From Mactromeris polynyma (taxonomy: Eukaryota; Mollusca; Bivalvia; Venerida; Mactridae): 64,000 nt of DNA. Under the pieces are notes generated by a model. It searched no databases and had not been told where the DNA came from. It was given only the letters and a program-made list of their open reading frames with translations. The stretch covers positions 2,593,001-2,657,000 of the forward strand of contig JASFXZ010000029.1 of the NCBI GenBank assembly GCA_032209605.1, in the 5' to 3' direction. How positions within the stretch are numbered: the first letter of the stretch is position 1; every line of letters begins with the position of its first letter. Positions 20,230 to 30,753 of the stretch are shown here, piece by piece. A program made the position numbers and the translations under genes.

Positions 20230-22380
20230 ACATCTTTTGAGATAAGTTATTCTAATTTTTTCCTTAGAAAGAATTACTTTAAAATTAAGGTTAAAATACT
20301 AATGCATATTTTGTTGAGATGCTAGAGTATTGTATTTAAGTTATGCATGTATGGAGTTACGATACATCACTAGTTTGCGATCGATCGTTTCTGAAACATA
20401 ACCCTTGTTTTAATGGCTTATGTATTAAGTTCAGTCATTATTTAATCGCATTTGGTTAATATTTCCACCAGATTTGTGGTAATCCTTTACTACTGGAAGA
20501 ATTAATAGCGAAAAAAATACAACGAAATCTATAGAACACAAAACAGTTATTTAAAGATTGAATATCGTAAAATTCGATCGGATCATGTTCGCTAGACAAA
20601 CAATTTTTACCCTTTGACGAGTATAAAGACCTTAAAACATAGTTAAAAACAGAATCAAATGACATTGAATATCTTTAAAATATGAATTCGATAGTAGAGT
20701 ACAAGTATTGAACATGAAGTATTTCTGAAATATGTTTTAATAACAGTAATGATTTAGAATAGTTTAAGTTAAAACATTTTATGCGCATCTGTTATAACCC
20801 CAAAGAACGGATGACACGTGACTATGTATGCGGAAACAATATATACACGCAAACAACGTTTAAATTGAAAACGGGCAATTTTTATTTTGCCTAACAATAT
20901 TTACATATCCACATATCTGACATTTGTTTTTAACATTTCGGCATATCTGGGCGAACTTTATTCATCCAAGATAAAAAATTTAATTAGCTGAGACGACCGC
21001 TTTTATCGTGTCGCCCTCTCTAATAAATTGCTAATAATGAGCAAGTTGCTATACGTTCATATCACACTGCGTCTAGATGAAAGTTTTATTGTCATGCCAT
21101 AGGAGTCATATTTATTCACTGGCTGAATAAAAGTATTTAGAATTTTATCTATTTTTCCTTAGCACATACATCGACTAATAAAGCGAATATACACGTTAAG
21201 CGTCATGTATTGAATTGAAATGTTTTTTTTCGATATTTGAAATAGACGCTATTGTAATGAATTATATTTGCTTGCTTTTACGAACACAAGATAACTGTTT
21301 AAAAACAGTTTTTATTTATGTCTATAATTGCATGGCCAACATTCAGTACAAAATAATTCAGGTATTTGAAATATCATAAAAGAAGTCATCAATCAATTTT
21401 CATCGAATATAATGAGGCGCTTGAGAAAAACGTTTTACTCAAACTAAGAATTTCAGACTTGAATCTGCTATTCAGTTCAACTATCTGAAATATTTCTAAT
21501 TTGTCTCGAAACGTCCATAACATATGCTTCACCACAAATCCATTTACAGTTTTCGATGAATTATCGTTTATTTTCTTCTAATATTTTCTAATATTAAGAT
21601 AGGTGTTTGAGATAAGAAAATATAAAATTGAGATGATTTACCTTTATATCACTACGAGATGAAATTACGCTGTTATAAATCAGTACAACTTTCAGATCTT
21701 TGAATCTCCGTCAAATTCACATATTTTCACATACCCGTACACAAGCAATCTATAAATCCATTATTTTCTTGGTGATTTAACACAATACAATTTATTCCTG
21801 GTCAATATAAGCACAGGTTCTATCACTAACTGACGCTTAAATTTAACTAAAACGGAACTTTTTACACAACTAGTTTTTTTCAATATCGGATAAACAGTGA
21901 AATTTACAACACCGCGAGCCTAAAATGTTATCAAATTTTACATGAAAACTTCAAGTGTTTTACTTCGGGTCCTTCGAATAAATTAGGCAGAGGAATTTGT
22001 GACAATACTAAACACCTGTTAAACATTATCTTGAGTTACATATAACAATGTCACGACTCATCCTTTCCCGAATCTACTGCTAAAATGTGTCCGCTAGGAG
22101 TTTAAAATGAATCAATTAAAATATTGAATGGTACGCGTTATGTCATTATGTCTTTAATCAGATGTATAAAATGTGTTTTAAGTTTAACTTAAAATACAGA
22201 TTTATTGGCTATATTTGGCATAAAATCATTCTTTATATTTCAAATTGATTGAAAATATTTGTTATATTCCATTTTTCAAATTTTCTGTTAAGTAAAACTT
22301 CCATATGTTATTTTTCTACGTTGAGTGATTTATTTTTACTGAAATAGGCTACTTTCTATATTATAGTCGAATTCGAGTAA
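20230..22380. other. 2.1-kb AT-rich stretch without recognised gene
   Basis: Both strands were read for exons, transposase motifs and inverted ends, and none was supported. Reading frames here are under 70 codons with low-complexity composition. Confidence 0.5.
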
Positions 22381-22382
22381 AA

Positions 22383-23450
22383 TGTGTGTTCTGTTCTATT
22401 CCTCTGTTCTATTCTACTCTGTTCTATTCTATTCTATTATGTTATATTCTATTCTGTTCTTTCCTGTTCTGTTATATTCTGTTCTGTTCTATGCTGTTCT
22501 CTGTTTGCTGTTCTCTTATATTCTGTTCTTTGCTGTTATATTCTATTCTGTTCTTTGCTGTTCTATTCTATTCTGTTATATTCTGTTCTGTTATGTTCTG
22601 TTTATTATGTTCTGTTTTATTCTGTTATTTTTTGTTCTATTCTGTTCTATTGTATTATGTTCTATTCTGTTCTATTCTTTTATGTTATATTCGGTTCTAT
22701 TCTATTCGGTTATATTCGGTTATATTCTGTTCTGTTATATTCGGTTCTATTCTATTCTGTTATATTCGGTTCTATTCTATTCTGTTATATTCGGTTCTAT
22801 TCTGTTTTATTCTTTTCTGTTATTTTCTGTTATATTCTGTTATTTTCTGTTCTATTCTGTTATATTCAATTCTGTTCTATTCTATTATATTCTGTTACAT
22901 TCTGTAATATCATATTATGTTCTATTCTATTCTGTAATATTCTGTTCTATTCTATTCTGTAATATTCTGTTCTATTATATTATGTTATATTCTTTTTTGT
23001 TATGTTCTATTCTGTTCTATTATATTCTGTTATTTTATGTTCTATTCTATTCTGTTATATTCGGTTATATTCTGTTCTGTTATATTCGGTTCTATTCTAT
23101 TCTGTTATATTCGGTTATATTCTATTCTGTTATATTCGGTTCTATTCTGTTTTATTCTTTTCTGTTATTTTCTGTTATATTCTGTTATATTCTGTTATTT
23201 TCTGTTCTATTCTGTTATATTCAATTCTGTTCTATTCTATTATATTCTGTTACATTCTGTAATATCATATTATGTTCTATTCTATTCTGTAATATTCTGT
23301 TCTATTCTATTATGTTATATTCTATTTTGTTATGTTCTATTCTGTTCTATTATATTCTGTTATTTTATGTTCTATTCTATTCTGTTGTATTCTGTTCTGT
23401 TCTATTTTATTATGTTCTGTTCTATTCTGTTATATTCTATTATGTTCGAT
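22383..23450. repeat. 1.07-kb (TTCTR)n satellite with 355-bp higher-order repeat
   Basis: Almost purely pentamers (TTCTA, TTCTG, TTATA, TTCGG). Block TCAATTCTGTTCTATTCTAT at 22866 recurs at 23221, exactly 355 bp (71 pentamers) later, with matching surroundings. All three plus-strand frames stay open for long spans because pentamers of this composition rarely make stops. The predicted FYSVLFYS-type peptides are not credible proteins. Confidence 0.92.
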
Positions 23451-23504
23451 ATCCATTCCTTAATTGAGTATTTTTATAACCAAGTAGGCCTATCAGTTTT
23501 GGTG

Positions 23505-23585
23505 TGTCGAGGTCGGGGCTCGAGCACGCAACATTTCGTACCCTTGACAAATGTTCCATTGCTGAGCCACCGGAACGATTATAAA
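23505..23585 (-). repeat. tRNA-like SINE fragment
   Basis: Minus-strand A-box-like GGTGGCTCAGCAATGGAA and B-box-like GCTCGAGCCCCGA, immediately 3' of the pentamer array. Probably a SINE head. Confidence 0.4.
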
Positions 23586-23863
23586 ACATGTCACTGAACA
23601 TTGAGCAGTAGTACAGATAACAAGAACCAAAACTCTTGGTAAAAATATTCACATACTCACATACTCTGGAATCGAATGTCGATCTAAAGCTCTGGGATCG
23701 TTATAAATAAAGACCTAGTAATTTCATTAAACCATGGCAAATACAATGTTTGGAAAATAATGTCGTACTAGCACTGAGGTCGTATATCGACTTTTCTTAA
23801 CTACGTGTATTAAAACAGAACTAATAGTGAACCATTAGCTTACTCTGAAATCGACGTTCATAT

Positions 23864-24075
23864 ACACATGAGATTGCCATAAGTTCTCTCCCTTTATACT
23901 TTTTTATTGTATATGAATAATTTCATGTTTGAAGCGCAATGTCGGCCGCGGAAAGAGGTCATGAATGAAAAGCGTTAGGCTCATTGTCCTATGTAAACGT
24001 ATACTATAGAAAGGCTTAAAGGGAAATAACTTTAGAGGTGATAAAGGGAGAGCACTCGTGACAATCTCCAGTTTA
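23864..24075. repeat. CAGGAGATTGTCACGAG-type MITE inserted in a Tc1 remnant
   Basis: Left arm TGAGATTGCCATAAGTTCTC and right arms AAGGGATAATAAAGGGAG-like then ACTCGTGACAATCTCCAG. It interrupts the Tc1-like reading frame at 24076, so it landed after that element. Confidence 0.65.
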
Positions 24076-24425
24076 TGTCTGTTGGTTAAAACATTCCCCT
24101 TCACGGTCTGTGGCATCGTAGGCCAACTTCCTTAAGTCTACGCTTAACGGTGCCGGGATGGATTGGCCGCCTGAATCAAAAGTGTTAATGGCTTCGTCTT
24201 AACGTTAAAGATAATTTGTAGGAACTGTGAATTTAATAATGTGACTTACCCTTGGATGCCGATAGCTCGTCTGGCGCTGACAATGGCGGGCCGGTACCGA
24301 AATCTACGGTGAAGTCGACGTATGTTGGCGTCTTGTTTTTGCGTTGTGATTGGTGGCTGGCCTGAACGTTGTCGATAATTGGTTGACCATGTAGCTTGAA
24401 ACCATTCTCGAACGTTCGTGTTCAG
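24076..24425 (-). pseudogene. Tc1/mariner-like transposase, N-terminal remnant
   Basis: The minus strand reads MPRLSEHERSRMV, the usual start of Tc1-family transposases. Later, in another frame, it reads HPGTVKRRLKEVGLRCHRP, a stop, then RGNVLTNRHKL, which matches the second helix-turn-helix and the RPYRG-type linker of these proteins. At least one frameshift and a stop break it, and a MITE at 23864-24075 cuts it. The catalytic DDE region is absent here. A C-terminal Tc1-like remnant lies at 35760-36330 but the two need not be one family. Confidence 0.7.
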
Positions 24426-24429
24426 ATAA

Positions 24430-25180
24430 ACGTGGCATTTTCAATCTGGGTAATGTAATGAGAGAGTCTAAGGCTGTTTTTCCAGCATGTATAACCCAAA
24501 CGCATACTTTATTTCACAATCAATTTCGTTACTGCAAGAATTTCGAGCGCCACGTGCAAAACATGGGAAACAAGCTCATGTGTACAAAGCGATATTTTTT
24601 GTTACAAGTATGTCTCACGATGCATAAATATAACGGTGCAAACATCCGGATTGAACACGTATATTCATGAACTTTATGTCGTCTGTAAAACAACAATAAG
24701 TACAACAAGTACATTCTGTAAACTGTACAACTCTTATTAATAATTTGTCTTTACTTTTATTTTAATGAGGAAAGATAGCGAATAGAAATATGAAATTATG
24801 AAAAAAATATGAAACAACTGGTACACGTGTGACAAACTATGAAAATAAATATTTCATAAAAAAACACTGATGGGACATGATGTAAACCCCGGGTCACTCG
24901 AAACACCGGTTTACTCGAGCTTTTCCGACGGACCCCAGCGTCCTCGAGTTACCGAAGTTTAACTGTATGTCCCAAATGTTCATCTGGACAGTAGTTTTAC
25001 TGATTCATTGTGCCTTGGATATATAGCCTGTATTATTTTATTTTGAACCGTAATAAATGTTATTTTTTGTGTTTAAAAGCTTCTGAAAGTATATCAGTTA
25101 TTGTTTCATTGTGTTGATAATATTTTTAGCTGGTATAGTCATTGCATTCTATAAATTTATACTGGCAGTAATATAGTAAA
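24430..25180. other. AT-rich stretch; possible decayed pogo-type end near 24960
   Basis: No exon is supported. At 24880-24967, ACCCCGGGTCACTCGAAACA to CGAGTTACCGAAGTTTAACTG resembles one end of another CAGTT-type pogo/Tigger-like MITE. Only one end is visible. Confidence 0.4.
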
Positions 25181-25182
25181 AC

Positions 25183-25351
25183 CTTAATTATAAGACCACA
25201 TTTGGGACTCTTAAAAACTGTTTTATTTATTGAGGTGGTCTTAATATTGAGGTTGAATGAAGAGCAAAACAGTGACAATGGGTTTGAAAGTGTGTTCTTA
25301 ATTTTGATGTGATCTTATTATTGAGGTAGTTTTTATGTGAGGTTTTACTGT
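25183..25351. repeat. CAGTAAAACCTC-type MITE
   Basis: Left end AGTAAAACCTTAATTATAAG and right end GAGGTTTTACTG, about 169 bp, with the normal interior. Confidence 0.75.
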
Positions 25352-25401
25352 ATATATTTTGTAAATGTGTCCCAGATTCTATATAGGGAATAGTGCATAA
25401 T

Positions 25402-25652
25402 TGAGCACCGCTGTACGATTTCCAACCTCTTCTGTAAGTGACGTCATTTCCAGAAAATGCAAAATGTGACGTCACTATTTGCAAGCAAGAAACAACATTT
25501 ACTACATATGGTCACTTCTTTTTCTTATTGTCATATGGGGCAAATATTGCTTACTGTCAGTACACGGTGACGCCACATGTGCCGTTTTCTGGAAATGATG
25601 TCACTTGCAGAAGAGGTTGTATTCACATAGCAGCGCTCAATTTTACAAAAAA
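25402..25652. repeat. CRE-like MITE, best full copy
   Basis: About 250 bp with inverted ends of about 60 bp: ATTGAGCACCGCTGTACGAT with AAGTGACGTCATTTCCAGAA at the left, TTCTGGAAATGATGTCACTT with GCAGCGCTCAAT at the right. The ends carry the palindrome TGACGTCA, the consensus CREB/ATF binding site. Three other copies are in this window. No ORF. Confidence 0.8.
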
Positions 25653-25659
25653 ACAAATA

Positions 25660-26960
25660 GTAGACAATCGTGCAATAGGACTATCCTAATACTGTTGTAT
25701 TTATGCAATTAAATCGTTTTATCAAATCATTCTGACAGAGTACATGTACTTATTAGCGCTACAGCTACTTCCTTTCATTTAGAGGGCACATAAAATAAAT
25801 AAATTTAGAAATTAGAGTCAATTTTTGGGAACGACTGGTTGCTTAGCAACCATTTGCAGAGTTAGTAATAATTTCAACAACCGCTCCGATTTCAACAGAC
25901 CTTTAAAAATTAAAAAAAGGAGTTCATTTTTCAACTTATACTATATAATATCAGTTCATGCAATTTGTGTTTTAACGTTTTCGAACTGATATTTATAATT
26001 ATATATGCGCGCAAGACTACAGTTCCTGGAATATGTTTTTACTTGAGAACGGACGTTACCAAATTGTAAAGTGATTAGCCAATGCAAAGGCGTTTTTGAA
26101 AATATAAACCTTGTAATCGGACAAATTTCATAATCGATTATCGGATCGGTTAGAAAACTCATAATCGATAATCGAAACTTTTTACTACATTCAACATCAA
26201 TGGGGTTTTACATTACTCTTATATCATAAGATCATTTTATCATTCAATAAATATTCAATGAATACTGTTTTGTATGCTAATTTTGTATATTTGTATTTGA
26301 CTGAATGCATCGAAAACAATTATAGATAACTGTAAAATATTAATGTTTATCCGGGTTCATAACTTTAAATTTGGAATATATATAAACCATCTTATTGACA
26401 TAACACTTTAGTCAAAATTTCTGTTTGAAATCGATTATTGTAATTCATAATCGATTGTCGCCGGCATCAAATGTCCAGCGACGAATTTTCGATTATTTTC
26501 GATAATCGCGCCATCACTATATCAACCAATAGACATCGAGTTCACAATAACGATATTTTCAAATATTTTCAATCGACTATAACATAGCTTGCTGTTAAAT
26601 ACCACACGCTACGTTTTCGTCTCTGATTCAGCATCATGCAAATAAACAATCAATTCATTTCATTTTCCTGTTGATAGTTTAATAAATATGTTTTTGTTTT
26701 GACAATACGTACTTCTTACTTATTTTCAAACACTTAATATTTAAAGAGATACAGTTAATAGCGAAACGGCACACCTTGCTTTTAATGTTCGTTGACTATG
26801 TCACGAATTGAACTTATTTTGATATTATTAGAATTATGAAATCTACTACAAATACGTTTAGATCGAGTCTGATTCTAAGATCAATTCGAGGTAGAATCAG
26901 AATTAAAGATAGACATTACTTTATCAAGTAATCACTACTTAAACTATTTTCAATTAAATG
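25660..26960. other. AT-rich stretch with repeated ATAATCGATTATCG motifs
   Basis: No exon recognised. Short palindromic motifs (AATCGATTATCGGATCGGTT near 26132, ATAATCGATAATCGAAA near 26161, TCGATTATTTTCGATAATCG near 26490) suggest the two ends of a decayed inverted-repeat element of about 400 bp. Confidence 0.4.
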
Positions 26961-26965
26961 TCCTA

Positions 26966-27292
26966 TTCTACGGAGCCCCTAAGTGACATTCCATATCTTT
27001 TTTATCGAGCATCAATTTTATTTTTTTATTTCGTTAAAACGTATTTACGACATAATATTACGTTTTTACGAAAAAATAATTCGTTTTTACGAAATAATAA
27101 TTCGTTTTTACGAAATAAAATTTCGTACTTACGAAATAATAATTTGTATTTACAAAATAATAATTCGTTTTTACGAAATAAGAATTCGCTTTTACGAAAT
27201 ACTAATTCGTTTTTATGTATTTCGTATAAACGAAGTATCGCTCGAAAAAAAGAAAGAATATATAATGTCAATTCATGGGCTCCGTACTATTC
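26966..27292. repeat. MITE with TACGGAGCCC ends and an inner minisatellite
   Basis: TACGGAGCCCCTAAGTGACA at the left is inverted as TGTCAATTCATGGGCTCCGTA at the right. ATCGAGC and GCTCGA also mirror each other further in. The centre (27045-27235) is about nine copies of a 20-22 bp unit, TTTTTACGAAATAATAATTCG, itself nearly palindromic. Related copies lie at 39200-39434 and 50935-51110. Confidence 0.8.
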
Positions 27293-27671
27293 AACTTGAC
27301 ATGTGTTCAGAATTATTCCAAGTGATAAGTCATGCCGACGCATAACATCATGTCAGTCAATAGCTTTACATAGCTAATATTACTTTGTCAGTACAAATCC
27401 AACCTTAAATACATATTGTATTGTATTGTAAACATTGTTGATATAGTAACGCAGACGGATTATTCCCTAAAGTGATAGTCAATACATTTAGTCCTTCCAT
27501 GAAGTCTCACATTTCCAAAAAAAAGGGAGACAGCTTGCACATACATCATAATCAATACAGCTATCATTTACTGTCCTTGTTCAAAAAATGATGGTTAACA
27601 AAATTCTTTAGCACGTCAATTGAATATCGTGCATGTTCTTCTTTCGAGGACTCTTGTATATGCATCGGTAT

Positions 27672-27845
27672 ACAGTGGAACATCAATACACGTAATAGGA
27701 CCACTCTTGGTACCCTTTGAACTAATCTTCTTATTGAGGTTGTCTTAATATTGAGGTTGAATAGACAGCAAAACAGTTAAAATGGACTTTGAAATTGTGT
27801 TCTTAATTTTGAGGTGGTCCTATTATCAGGGTGGTCAGCGCTAAA
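27672..27845. repeat. CAGTAAAACCTC-type MITE, right end decayed
   Basis: CAGTGGAACATCAATACACG at the left, the usual interior, and GGTGGTCCTATTATCAGGGTGG at the right without the final TTTTACTG. Confidence 0.6.
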
Positions 27846-28109
27846 AGGTTTGTATAGCCATCGACGTTTAAATTGACAAAACATAAACATATCATACTGT
27901 CACCCACAGCAACGGTGCAGTCAATAGTGCAACAGATGCAACAATAACAAAAGAAAAGCCATCGAGGGCACGAGCATATGGCAATATAAAACAGACACCT
28001 TTTATGATTTGTCATGCAGTTTAGACATCAATTCAATATATGTCATATATGTTAACAGCTTGTTATATCATTGTCTGTTGTTACATATGTAACCATGACC
28101 AAAATGAGG

Positions 28110-28140
28110 TTTTATATTGTATTGTATTGTATTGTATTGG
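28110..28140. repeat. (TATTG)n microsatellite
   Basis: Five or so TATTG units; a second short array of the same pentamer lies at 29320-29350. Confidence 0.7.
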
Positions 28141-28282
28141 AAAGTATTGTACTATTGTGTACATGAAGTTTGGAACCAATGGTCTATATGCTCCCAAACT
28201 AGATCCTTTTCTGATGATGCAAAGGTTATATGACTTTTAGTACTCCTCAACTCTGATCGCTACTTCAAACTCATCAAAGAGA

Positions 28283-28730
28283 GAGAATAAGTTGCTATAG
28301 GGAACGCCACCTACATAAGACAGTGCCTCCCCACACAGACCTCCGGGACAACAACAATCCATAATACATATTTCACTTGAAGAGGTTTAAGGGTGCATAT
28401 GTAGGGAACAGAGGCGCAAGGAATCGCCGGGTAGACCATAAGGAATAACTAGGAGAATCAAAGAGGACAAACAGTGAAGGGGGGGAGTTAATGGATGGAA
28501 AAAATCACAGGACAAGCCAAACAGCTTGGAACAATAGGCCGAAACTGGACAGGAAATAACCTGAACACTATATAAAGTGAAATAAATGCACAGTGGGAAG
28601 GGAAATATAACATAATTCAAAACACAAAAAGAAACCATACAGCGAATTACAGTCTTGTAACTGTCAGTGAAAATACTGACAATTATCAAGGTTGTTTTTT
28701 TGTATAATCTTTCTTGTTTCAAACCACATA
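28283..28730. repeat. Unclassified dispersed repeat, copy 1
   Basis: Shares GGGAACGCCACCTACATAAG, GACCTCCGGGACAACAACAA, GGCGCAAGGAATCGCCGGGT and TGAACACTATATAAAGTGAA with copy 2 at 30305-30660, and in part with 54297-54440 (reversed). The opening GAGAGAGAATA...GGGAACGCCACAT also occurs at 12192, 44190 and 53872. No coding sequence or clear TIR was seen. Confidence 0.65.
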
Positions 28731-28979
28731 CATTATATAAGGTAACTAATATGCGAATTGTATCAACACCTTAATTCAAAAAATGACAAATAAACCACAA
28801 AAGCATTGCTGTTACAATATCAGGTGCATGCAAAGACACGAAGGTAGATAGCCATGCATGTTTGAATGATAAAGAGGTACAGACTATTGGTCGATCTCCA
28901 ATTTTATAACACAAAATCAAATGTTCAGGTTGCACCGGTGCAAAGAGCTAAAGCTATCCCCAATGCAAGCAAATCCCGG

Positions 28980-29205
28980 AGCCTTATCCGCAAACACTTT
29001 AAGACTTAGGCTTTAAAATTGCAAAACCTTATATCTACAAGCCTTTCGTTTTCGTTTAATATAAATGAATGAAATTGTTGTTACCCACTGCACACTAATG
29101 CCGATCTATATAATAATAATAATGTAGGAGCAAACAGAAAATTTAACACTTTAAAATCTAAATATGAGTTTCAGTCATAAAATATTTGTAAATAAGGCCC
29201 CATGT
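28980..29205. repeat. GTATTCACAAACGTTTTAAG-type MITE
   Basis: CGCAAACACTTTAAGACTTA at the left and AAATATTTGTAAATAAGGCC at the right, with AATGTAGGAGCAAACAG inside. Fourth copy of the family at 6335-7110. Confidence 0.65.
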
Positions 29206-29884
29206 AATCTGAAATTAAATTGATATTACCCCCGGGGTACCCTGAAAATACATGTATGTAAAAGTAATGAACAGATGTTGATTGGCTGTGTTATGGGCTG
29301 GTGGCCTAAATCACGAATAAACTTGTATTGTATTGTATTGTATTGTATTACTTGCAATTATTAGTAAGTTATCCCAATAGTTGGTCTAACACCACTAAAT
29401 GAAATATGTTACCATTGATACCAAAGACATTGGTTAATACCCAATTGTTGCTACTATTATCATGTGATCACAGGCGTGGTGATATTGCTTGGGTGGCCAG
29501 CTTTAGCGTCTTTCTTATATTTCCAATACAGAAAGCTACTGGATGAAAATTCTTTTATTCTATTGGCTTATGGTGATAAAGTACATGCTACTGCATGAGA
29601 AGAATAAATTGCTGAAAGAATTCGACACAAGACTATCGAAATCGTGTTCCATGTTTAAGATGGCTTCGTAAACATTATGTAAATAAACTTAAGAAACAAA
29701 ACCAAGATGTCGCGTGGCTTTTGATCTGTAACCATAACCATCACACCTTTTTAATAAAGTTTCAAATCAGTTATTATGGTAATAGTGTAATCAGTATGTC
29801 TAACATACATAATTATTCATTAAGTAACACATGGGTCAATTATTCACACTTATAGAAGCACGCAGTGTACACTACTGGCCCCCT

Positions 29885-30112
29885 TTTCACAAAGGATTAA
29901 CTGATCTAGATCAAGTTGATCCATAAAAATATTTGCCATTTTATTGAAGTAATTGAACACTTTTTCCAGTACTTCTCATAAATATACACAATAATTATTT
30001 ATACTTGTACCTAAAACAGATCTAGATCAATTAGGATCAATTTTCCTAAATCAGCCATAACTTATTAATTTCAATATTTTTCTTAATAAGCATAACATTT
30101 GAATTTTAGTAT
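29885..30112. repeat. Dispersed repeat shared with 8280-8570 (inverted)
   Basis: GATCAAGTTGATCCATAAAA, AACACTTTTTCCAGTACTTC and TTCTTAATAAGCATAACATT match 8280-8570 in reverse complement. Confidence 0.6.
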
Positions 30113-30304
30113 TATATAGTGGTTTCCATTACACTTCAGTGTACGAGAAAAATGCTTTTGCTTTTTCCTCAAAACTTGGAAATTTGGAAGATCGAATGTT
30201 TATACAAACATGTAGAAAGTAGAAAAACTCAAACGTGTGGGCAGTACAATCGATACACTACAACTGATAATGCATGCACAATCACAGTAGCTAATGCATT
30301 TTTA

Positions 30305-30660
30305 AAAGAGAAGGAATACGTTGCTACAGAGAACACCACATACATAAGACAGTGCCTCCACACACATACCTCCCGGAAAACAACAATCCGTAACACATAT
30401 GGTACTTGATGAGGTTAAATGGTACATACGGTAGGGAACAGAAGTGCAAGGAATGGCATGGAAGACCATAAGGAATAACTGGGAGAACCAAACAGGACAA
30501 ACAGTGACGCGGGGAATTAATGGATGGAAAAGATCAAAGGACAAGTCAAAGCAGCAGGAAACAATAGGCCGAAACTGGGCAGAAAAAAAACTGAACACTA
30601 TATAAAGTGAAAAAATTGCACAGGGTAAAGGGAATTATAACATACATTCAAAACACAAAT
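30305..30660. repeat. Unclassified dispersed repeat, copy 2
   Basis: Closely parallels 28283-28730. It ends where the segmental duplication (copy A) begins at about 30670, so the duplication breakpoint abuts this repeat. Confidence 0.65.
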
Positions 30661-30753
30661 AGAATTCAGTCTAAAATCGCTCTGTGAATCTCAAACATAA
30701 AATACGTTTCTTTGTGTTTCGATATAATTCCAGAAACATAAATTATTAACAAG

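Noticed and set aside
19823..20233. Minus-strand ORFs of 109-136 codons with VCLHWRK/LFTLAQ repeats
   Set aside because: By-product of the GCGCCACTGTAAAC minisatellite, open in all three frames.
22382..23597. Long plus-strand ORFs (361, 192, 186 and 173 codons)
   Set aside because: They read through a TTCTR pentamer satellite in all three frames; composition is only F, Y, S, L, V, I, C and there is no gene structure.
26958..27345. ORFs of 81-120 codons on both strands (NNSFLRN repeats)
   Set aside because: They translate the 21-bp array inside the TACGGAGCCC-type MITE.
28387..28722. 111-codon minus-strand ORF and its partner at 30302-30598
   Set aside because: Both come from the same dispersed repeat; the frame is not kept between copies.
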